Shown: positions 7,680 through 11,364 of the stretch, one piece after another
How the letters are laid out: each line of letters opens with the position of its first letter
How positions within the stretch are numbered: the stretch's first letter is position 1
Source: Rhodanobacter sp. UBA5168
GTDB taxonomy: Bacteria; Pseudomonadota; Gammaproteobacteria; Xanthomonadales; Rhodanobacteraceae
Assembly: GCA_002413455.1 (NCBI GenBank)
Contig: DHXA01000204.1
Span: 4,108 to 15,471 of the forward strand
Reading direction: 5' to 3'
Length of the DNA: 11,364 bases
Position numbers and translations under genes: made by a program
Notes under the pieces: model-generated
Database searches by the model: none
What the model was told of the DNA's origin: nothing
What the model saw: only the letters and a program-made list of their open reading frames with translations

Positions 7680-7735
7680 CGCGCGGTTCATGCAGGCCGC
7701 GCGAACGTATTGCCCGTCGGGCTTCACGCGCGGTT
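7680..7735. promoter_or_regulatory. Repeated CGCGCGG half-sites in the osmC/GNAT divergent region
   Basis: Within the 162-base gap (7627-7788), CGCGCGG (7680-7686) and its complement CCGCGCG (7697-7703) form a 7-bp inverted repeat with a 10-base spacer. A direct copy, CGCGCGGTT, recurs at 7727-7735 and matches the 9 bases at 7680-7688. Their place between divergent genes fits an operator or a set of binding sites. A possible plus-strand -10, TATGCT (7751-7756), lacks a matching -35. Confidence 0.3.
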
Positions 7736-7788
7736 GCTTCGCTCAGCCCGTATGCTTGTCGTTTGCCGCATTATTCCCGGGAGCTTGC

Positions 7789-8076
7789 ATGTCGTTTGCC
7801 ATCCAGCACGATCGCGCCGTGCATCGCTTCGAGACCGACGTGGACGGCTACCGCTGCGAACTCGACTACACGCTGACGCCAGGCTCGAAGCGAACCGCGA
7901 TGACGATCACCCACACGGGAGTGCCGGCCGACGTGGGTGGGCGAGGTATCGCCGCCGCCCTCATGGAAGCGGCGATGAAGACCGCCCGCGATGAAGGCTG
8001 GACGGTTGTGCCGGCTTGCTCGTACGCAGCGGCGTGGATCCAGCGGCATCCGGAATATCGGGATTTGCTGGGCTGA
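7789..8076 (+). CDS. Small GNAT-type N-acetyltransferase (COG2388/NATD1-like)
   Basis: The 95-residue product matches the short, single-domain N-acetyltransferases of the COG2388/NATD1 type. After a small beta meander (RFETDVDGYRCELDYTL) comes THTGVPADVGGRGIAAALMEAAMKTARDEG in two linked parts (about 41-70), which is the acetyl-CoA pyrophosphate loop and helix, then VVPACSYAAAW (73-83) and the characteristic ending IQRHPEYRDLLG. The acceptor substrate is not known for most members. The ATG at 7789 is preceded by GGGAG; the longer ORF from 7654 runs through the divergent promoter region and adds 45 residues absent from this family, so I reject that start. The stop lies 115 bases before the DUF1345 gene. 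Confidence 0.88.
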   Translation: MSFAIQHDRAVHRFETDVDGYRCELDYTLTPGSKRTAMTITHTGVPADVGGRGIAAALMEAAMKTARDEGWTVVPACSYAAAWIQRHPEYRDLLG

Positions 8077-8091
8077 AACCCTCGCTATCAT
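8064..8091 (+). promoter_or_regulatory. Possible promoter ahead of the DUF1345 gene
   Basis: TATCAT at 8086-8091 is a fair -10 (5 of 6). The best -35 is weak: TTTGCT (8064-8069) at 16 bases or TTGCTG (8065-8070) at 15. Initiation near 8098 would give a leader of about 93 bases before the ATG at 8192. Confidence 0.35.
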
Positions 8092-8191
8092 GGGTCGCAT
8101 GGCCGGCGCACTGAGCCGCCCCTGGGGAGGTTGCCTTGTACCGTGGGATTGATCCATTCGCGCTGCTCGCCGCCATGCCGCGGAGACACGC

Positions 8192-8881
8192 ATGAGCAAA
8201 CAGGCCAAGGCCGGGGTGGCCGTGACGAGGGACCGCGGCTGGCACCCGTGGCGCTTCATGAAGGGTCGGCCGCGCGTGATCGTGTCGCTGGCCATTTTCA
8301 TCGTCGCAGCCGTGACGCTGTCGGGTTTGGGGGTACGCCTGACCAATGCGGTGCTGCTTGGCTTCGACCTCGCTGCGGTAATCTTTCTTGGGAGCCTCGC
8401 ACACCTGTTCAACAAGGCCGAGCCCGCCCACATGCGCGGCCAGGCGCAGGCGCTGGATACCGGGCGATGGGCCGTGCTGTGGGGTGGCGTGGTTATGTCG
8501 GCGGTGGTGTTGATGGCGTTGGGCGGCGAGCTGCATGCGGCCAAAGGCGGCGGTCTGCTGGAACTGGTGGTAGCCGTGGTGAGCGTCATCCTGAGCTGGC
8601 TGTTCCTCAACGTGATGTTCGCGATCCACTACGCACACGGCTATTACGGCGAATTCGGCGACAAGCACAAGGGTCTGGAATTTCCCGACACGCCCGACCC
8701 CGACTACTGGGATTTTGCCTATTTCTCCATCGTGATCGGCATGACCTTCCAGGTCTCCGATGTACAGATCACCAGCAACTACCTCCGCCGCGTAGTGTTG
8801 CTGCACAGCGTGATCGCGTTCTTCTTCAATGTATTCATCATCGCCATCACGGTGAACATCGTGGCTGGCCAGGGCGGCTGA
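8192..8881 (+). CDS. DUF1345 family integral membrane protein
   Basis: The 229-residue product is an inner-membrane protein of the DUF1345 family, whose function is unknown. A basic N-terminus (RFMKGRPR) is followed by about five or six hydrophobic segments, roughly 28-46, 53-72, 93-112, 121-143, 174-190 and 200-226. The family hallmarks are SWLFLNVMFAIHYAHGYY (135-152) and, after a polar loop, DYWDFAYFSIVIGMTFQVSD (171-190) with the conserved YWDFAYFS and GMTFQVSD stretches. The ATG at 8192 has a GGAG site upstream. A hairpin begins 13 bases after the stop, so it may be a single-gene unit. An overlapping plus-strand ORF in another frame (8131-9111) and a long minus-strand ORF are shadows. 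Confidence 0.9.
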   Translation: MSKQAKAGVAVTRDRGWHPWRFMKGRPRVIVSLAIFIVAAVTLSGLGVRLTNAVLLGFDLAAVIFLGSLAHLFNKAEPAHMRGQAQALDTGRWAVLWGGVVMSAVVLMALGGELHAAKGGGLLELVVAVVSVILSWLFLNVMFAIHYAHGYYGEFGDKHKGLEFPDTPDPDYWDFAYFSIVIGMTFQVSDVQITSNYLRRVVLLHSVIAFFFNVFIIAITVNIVAGQGG

Positions 8882-8893
8882 GTCGCGCCGTGC

Positions 8894-8912
8894 AACCACC
8901 GGTCGGTGGGTT
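8894..8912 (+). terminator. Hairpin after the DUF1345 gene
   Basis: AACCACC (8894-8900) pairs with GGTGG-G-TT (8905-8912, one bulged G) around the loop GGTC, starting 13 bases after the DUF1345 stop. TTCCC follows. It is a moderate terminator candidate that separates the membrane protein from the small Met-rich ORF. Confidence 0.35.
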
Positions 8913-8923
8913 CCCGTACGGCC

Positions 8924-9049
8924 ATGTCGCGCGATGCCATGCAGAAAACAGCCATGAAGCACGATGGCATGAAGCAGGGCGTCATGAAGCACGACGCGAT
9001 GATGAAGAAGGATGTGATGAAGGGCGACGCCATGAAAGCCGGCGGTTGA
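8924..9049 (+). CDS. Met-rich pentapeptide MxKDx-type repeat peptide (41 aa, no signal peptide)
   Basis: This short ORF encodes almost nothing but pentapeptides beginning with Met. In order the units are MSRDA, MQKTA, MKHDG, MKQGV, MKHDA, an extra M, MKKDV, MKGDA and MKAGG, giving 9 Met in 41 residues. The consensus M-K-x-D-[A/G/V] matches the MxKDx pentapeptide repeat protein type, and the DNA repeats with a 15-base period. Such proteins are usually longer and start with a secretion signal; here the 14 codons upstream back to the in-frame DUF1345 stop encode nothing hydrophobic. It could be a cytoplasmic mini-form or a truncated remnant. The ribosome site is poor (no purine-rich box before 8924; an in-frame GTG at 8906 is the alternative). 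A strong terminator 6 bases after the stop supports it being a real gene end. Confidence 0.6.
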   Translation: MSRDAMQKTAMKHDGMKQGVMKHDAMMKKDVMKGDAMKAGG

Positions 9050-9055
9050 TCGATC

Positions 9056-9087
9056 GCCGCCGGCAGGCGAATCTGCCGGCGGCTTCT
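9056..9087 (+). terminator. Strong hairpin terminator after the Met-rich ORF
   Basis: A perfect 11-bp stem (9056-9066 with 9073-9083; arms GCCGCCGGCAG and CTGCCGGCGGC) with a 6-base loop is followed by TTCT. It begins 6 bases after the small ORF stop. The T tail is short, but the stem is the strongest in the window. Confidence 0.6.
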
Positions 9088-9106
9088 GCTGCGCGCGGCA
9101 GCGGCG

Positions 9107-9112
9107 GATAAT
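9107..9112 (+). promoter_or_regulatory. Possible -10 box of the nitronate monooxygenase gene
   Basis: GATAAT matches 5 of 6 bases of the -10 consensus and lies 30 bases before the ATG at 9143. No good -35 is visible at 16-18 bases; that place is taken by the tail of the preceding terminator (TTCTGC). Confidence 0.4.
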
Positions 9113-9142
9113 CGGCTCAACCCCACCCGCAGGCCGTTACGC

Positions 9143-10210
9143 ATGAACTCGTCGTTTGCCAGCCGGCTCGGTATCGAGCATCCGCTGATCCAGGCCCCGA
9201 TGTCCGGCTCGACACCCCCGGCACTGGTGGCTGCCGTGTCGAACGCTGGCGGGCTGGGCTCGCTCGGAGCCGGTTACCTGGAGCCGTCGGCGATCATCGA
9301 ACAGGCGGCGCAGATCCGCGCACTGGGCGAGCGGCCGTACGCCATCGGCCTGTTCGTGCTGCCGGATGAATTCGATGCCGACATGGCGGCGGTGGCGAAG
9401 GCGCGCGAGCAGCTCGACGCGCTGATGGCGCGCGAAGGCCTCGACGTGCGCACCAGCTTGCCGGCGCGCTGGGCACCGCGCTTCTCCGATCAGTTTGCCG
9501 CGCTGTGCGAGGCTCGGCCGGCGGTGGCGATTTTCGCGTTTGGGGTGATCAGCCCGATGCAGCGGCGCGAACTTCAGCGACGCGACATCTACGTCATCGG
9601 CACCGCCACCACGGTGGCCGAGGCACGCGCCTGGGCCGACGCCGGCGCCGACGCGGTGTGCGTGCAGGGTGCCGAAGCCGGCGGTCATCGCGGCACGTTT
9701 CTGCACAAAGAGGAAGAAGCGATGATCGGCCTGTTCGCGTTGCTGCCGCTGGCGGTGCGTGCGTTGCAGATCCCGGTGATCGCCGCCGGCGGCATCATGG
9801 ACGGCAGCGGCGTGCTGGCCGCCGAAGTGCTGGGTGCGGCGGCCAGCCAGCTCGGCACTGCCTTCCTCACCTGCCCGGAGTGTTCGGCGGCCGAGGCGTG
9901 GAAGCGGGACCTGCCTCATGTCGAGGATCACCAGGTCACCACCATCCGCGGCTTCTCCGGGCGTGCCGCCCGCGGCGTGCGCAACCGCTTTGTCGAGGCG
10001 ATGCCGGAGGCGGCGCAGGGGCTGCCGTATCCGGTGCTGAACGCGCTCACCGCTCCGCTGCGCCGGGCTGCGGCGGCGGCCGGCCGTGGCGATCTGTTGT
10101 CGGAATGGTGCGGGCAGGCCGCCGGCCTGGTGCGGCCACAGCCGGCCGCCGAGCTGGTGGCGCGCCTGATGTACGAGTACCGGCTGGCCAGGCGGACGCT
10201 GGTGTCCTGA
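9143..10210 (+). CDS. Nitronate monooxygenase (2-nitropropane dioxygenase family)
   Basis: This FMN-dependent TIM-barrel flavoprotein probably oxidises alkyl nitronates such as propionate 3-nitronate to a carbonyl compound and nitrite. The 355 residues start with the family opening [14 protein letters not shown] (9-22) and [14 protein letters not shown] (33-46). The barrel continues with [22 protein letters not shown] (151-164), and [18 protein letters not shown] (168-185), whose His182 is the expected catalytic base. The flavin phosphate site is [12 protein letters not shown] (210-221), then [13 protein letters not shown]. The pattern points to class I-type nitronate monooxygenases, but enoyl-reductase FabK and other NMO-like enzymes share the fold. 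It stands alone, with a terminator upstream and the rsfS promoter downstream. A detoxification role is inferred. Confidence 0.9.
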   Translation: MNSSFASRLGIEHPLIQAPMSGSTPPALVAAVSNAGGLGSLGAGYLEPSAIIEQAAQIRALGERPYAIGLFVLPDEFDADMAAVAKAREQLDALMAREGLDVRTSLPARWAPRFSDQFAALCEARPAVAIFAFGVISPMQRRELQRRDIYVIGTATTVAEARAWADAGADAVCVQGAEAGGHRGTFLHKEEEAMIGLFALLPLAVRALQIPVIAAGGIMDGSGVLAAEVLGAAASQLGTAFLTCPECSAAEAWKRDLPHVEDHQVTTIRGFSGRAARGVRNRFVEAMPEAAQGLPYPVLNALTAPLRRAAAAAGRGDLLSEWCGQAAGLVRPQPAAELVARLMYEYRLARRTLVS

Positions 10211-10251
10211 CGGGCTGCCGGGGTTCAGGGCACCCTTCACGGCAAGCCGGT

Positions 10252-10257
10252 TATACT
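10252..10257 (+). promoter_or_regulatory. -10 box of a promoter for rsfS
   Basis: TATACT is 5 of 6 to consensus, 47 bases before the preferred rsfS start. No good -35 stands at the usual spacing (GGCACC at 17 bases). Since rsfS is cut off from nadD here, a separate promoter is expected. Confidence 0.45.
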
Positions 10258-10304
10258 GCGTCAGCGCCATTTCGCGCTGCTCTCCCGCATTGAGGCCCAC
10301 TCTC

Positions 10305-10691
10305 TTGAGTACTGCCCGTACGAACAAGTCCGTCACCACGGCCACCCTGCGCAAGTCCGTCATCGCCGCGCTGGAAGAACTGAAAGCCAAGGACGTTCGT
10401 GAGATCGACGTTCGTGGCAAAACCTCCATTGCTGATCTGCTGGTGATCGCCTCCGGCACCTCCGCCCGCCACGTCAAATCCATCGCCGACGAAGTCAGCA
10501 AGTTCGCCAAGAAGGCTGGCGTGATGCCGCTGGGCGTGGAAGGCGAGCAGGAAGGCGAATGGGTGCTGGTCGACCTGGGCGACGTGATCGTTCACGTGAT
10601 GCTGCCGCGCATCCGCGAGTTCTACGGCCTGGAAAGGTTGTGGACGGTAGGCGACCACGGACACGAAGTCGACGCCGCGCAAGCAGGCTGA
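10305..10691 (+). CDS. rsfS: Ribosomal silencing factor RsfS
   Basis: RsfS binds ribosomal protein uL14 and blocks joining of the 30S and 50S subunits, lowering translation in stationary phase or starvation. The 128-residue product has the family core: [23 protein letters not shown] in two linked parts (31-53), [10 protein letters not shown] (55-64), and the signature [18 protein letters not shown] with [10 protein letters not shown] (84-113). No ATG is available. I choose TTG at 10305 because GAGG (10292-10295) lies 9 bases upstream; TTG at 10290 would add 5 residues but has no ribosome site. A rare start codon may keep expression low. In relatives it sits between nadD and rlmH; here both neighbours are displaced. 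Confidence 0.93.
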   Translation: MSTARTNKSVTTATLRKSVIAALEELKAKDVREIDVRGKTSIADLLVIASGTSARHVKSIADEVSKFAKKAGVMPLGVEGEQEGEWVLVDLGDVIVHVMLPRIREFYGLERLWTVGDHGHEVDAAQAG

Positions 10692-10696
10692 TCACG

Positions 10697-10875
10697 CCAC
10701 TCCCTTCTCATCTCATCGGGAGAAGGTGTCTTCAGGGCTGATGAGGGGCGGGTGCTCGCGTTGATTTGCATTCGGAGCACGCCTCGGTTGGTAGCCATGC
10801 GCAAGACTGACTCCTCACCTCAATCCGCTCAGCTGCAGGGAGGCTCCCCGAGCGTCGCCCGCGGGGGAGAGAAAG
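10697..10875. repeat. Degenerate REP/MITE-like pair of inverted repeat units
   Basis: The 230-base gap between rsfS and rlmH is filled by two related units in opposite orientation. The left unit has a hairpin (CCTTCTC 10703-10709 with GAGAAGG 10720-10726) followed by CTGATGAGGGGCGGG (10738-10752). The right unit, read on the minus strand, has a hairpin (CTCCCC/GGGGAG, 10844-10849 with 10864-10869) followed by GGATTGAGGTGAGGAG (10826-10811). The layout resembles the CCCTCACCCCAACCC...CTCCC/GGGAG type of intergenic repeat that I associate with Xanthomonadales genomes. Between the units is a third stem, GTGCTC/GAGCAC (10752-10757 with 10775-10780). A 61-codon ORF across it is not credible. Confidence 0.5.
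10703..10730 (+). terminator. Hairpin after rsfS
   Basis: Perfect 7-bp stem CCTTCTC/GAGAAGG with a 10-base loop, starting 11 bases after the rsfS stop and followed by TGTCTTC. It is part of the repeat above and may end the rsfS transcript or act as an mRNA 3' stabiliser. Confidence 0.35.
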
Positions 10876-10921
10876 CGGAGCGCATCACCACGTACGTATT
10901 ACTTGATGATAAGAGCGGCAC

Positions 10922-11364
10922 ATGCGCGCACGCCTGATCGCCGTCGGCGAACGCATGCCCGGCTGGGTGGCCGAAGGCTTTGCCGAATACCGCAAGCGCC
11001 TCTCGCATGAGCTGCCGCTGGAGTTGATCGAACTGAAACCCGGCATGCGCGGCAAGGGCCGCGACGATGCGAAGGCGATGCAGGACGAGGGCGTCGCGAT
11101 ACTCGCCGCGTTGCCGCACGATAGCCACGTGATCGCGCTCGATGGCCGTGGCAAATCCTGGTCCAGCGAGGAATTGGCCGAACAACTGGCGAAGTGGCGC
11201 ATGGCCGGGCGCGATCTGGCTTTCCTGATCGGCGGCCCCGATGGCCATGCGCCCGAGGTGCTGGCGCGCGCGGAGCAGCGCTGGTCGCTCGGTCCGTTGA
11301 CCCTGCCACACATGCTGGTGCGGCTGGTGCTGGCCGAGCAGCTGTATCGTGCCACCACGATCAT
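10922..11364 (+). CDS. rlmH: 23S rRNA (pseudouridine(1915)-N3)-methyltransferase RlmH, C-terminus cut by window
   Basis: RlmH is a SPOUT-class methyltransferase that methylates pseudouridine 1915 in helix 69 of 23S rRNA on assembled 70S ribosomes. From ATG at 10922 the frame stays open to the window end, giving 147 residues of about 156. It starts MRARLIAVGERMPGWV, has the ELKPG...KGRD segment (37-48), HVIALDGRGKSWSSEELA (69-86), the S-adenosylmethionine loop FLIGGPDG (101-108) and LTLPHMLVRLVLAEQLYRA (126-144) of the knot. Only the last 8-9 residues and the stop are missing. AAGAG (10911-10915) is the ribosome site, 6 bases upstream. Its usual partner rsfS precedes it, separated by the repeat. 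Confidence 0.95.
   Translation, partial: MRARLIAVGERMPGWVAEGFAEYRKRLSHELPLELIELKPGMRGKGRDDAKAMQDEGVAILAALPHDSHVIALDGRGKSWSSEELAEQLAKWRMAGRDLAFLIGGPDGHAPEVLARAEQRWSLGPLTLPHMLVRLVLAEQLYRATTI

Noticed and set aside
7654..7788. 45-codon N-terminal extension of the GNAT gene
   Set aside because: The family starts near the ATG at 7789, which has a GGGAG site; the extension covers the divergent regulatory region.
7961..8992. 343-codon minus-strand ORF rich in His
   Set aside because: It is antisense to the GNAT and DUF1345 genes and to the Met-rich repeat; the His-rich runs are the complement of ATG-rich codons.
8924..9049. CRISPR or minisatellite explanation for the 15-base repeats
   Set aside because: There are no spacers; the period is codon-based and substitutions keep the reading frame and the M-K-x-D pattern, except for one 3-base insertion.
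8131..9111. 326-codon plus-strand ORF overlapping the DUF1345 gene
   Set aside because: It is the +2 shadow of DUF1345, which has membrane segments, family motifs and a ribosome site.
9137..10510. 457-codon minus-strand ORF
   Set aside because: It lies antisense to the nitronate monooxygenase and rsfS, both clearly recognised; its Arg/His/Gln-rich composition is typical of a shadow frame.
10752..10937. 61-codon plus-strand ORF between rsfS and rlmH
   Set aside because: It runs through the repeat hairpins and into the rlmH start; composition and context are non-coding.

Overview
The window is high-GC, densely coded chromosomal DNA from a gammaproteobacterium. The gene order leuS-lptE-holA-nadD ... 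rsfS-rlmH, the LPS-assembly lipoprotein (a Gram-negative outer membrane) and the G/C-rich third codon positions all fit Xanthomonadales, probably Rhodanobacteraceae (Rhodanobacter/Dyella-like). The family assignment is inference from protein flavour and the style of the intergenic repeat, not from a marker search.

Region 1 (1-3663, + strand) is a tightly packed housekeeping operon. It holds the 3' part of leuS (cut by the window edge), lptE, holA (DNA polymerase III delta) and nadD (NAD biosynthesis). Adjacent genes overlap or lie within a few bases of each other, which suggests translational coupling.

Region 2 (3664-7626, - strand) carries four genes. In transcription order they are osmC (hydroperoxide reductase), a DUF2236/MpaB-type putative haem oxygenase, a NERD-nuclease/UvrD-type helicase fusion, and msrB (methionine-R-sulfoxide reductase). 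Two of them repair or remove oxidative damage. The helicase has a good promoter of its own (perfect TTGACA -35), so the group need not be one operon.

Region 3 (7789-10210, + strand) carries a small COG2388-type GNAT acetyltransferase gene divergent from osmC, a DUF1345 membrane protein, a 41-residue Met-rich pentapeptide-repeat ORF (MxKDx type) that ends just before a strong hairpin terminator, and a nitronate monooxygenase.

Region 4 (10211-11364, + strand) returns to the housekeeping cluster with rsfS (ribosomal silencing factor) and rlmH (23S rRNA pseudouridine-1915 methyltransferase, cut by the right edge). They are separated by about 230 bp holding a degenerate REP/MITE-like pair of inverted repeats. 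In many proteobacteria nadD, rsfS and rlmH are adjacent. Here a roughly 6.6-kb accessory block splits nadD from rsfS, and the repeat splits rsfS from rlmH.

No tRNA, rRNA, CRISPR array, transposase or phage gene was seen. I found no clear new multi-gene system. The items most worth a second look are the signal-less Met-rich repeat peptide in an oxidant-repair neighbourhood, the stand-alone NERD-helicase, and the insertion points in the housekeeping cluster.
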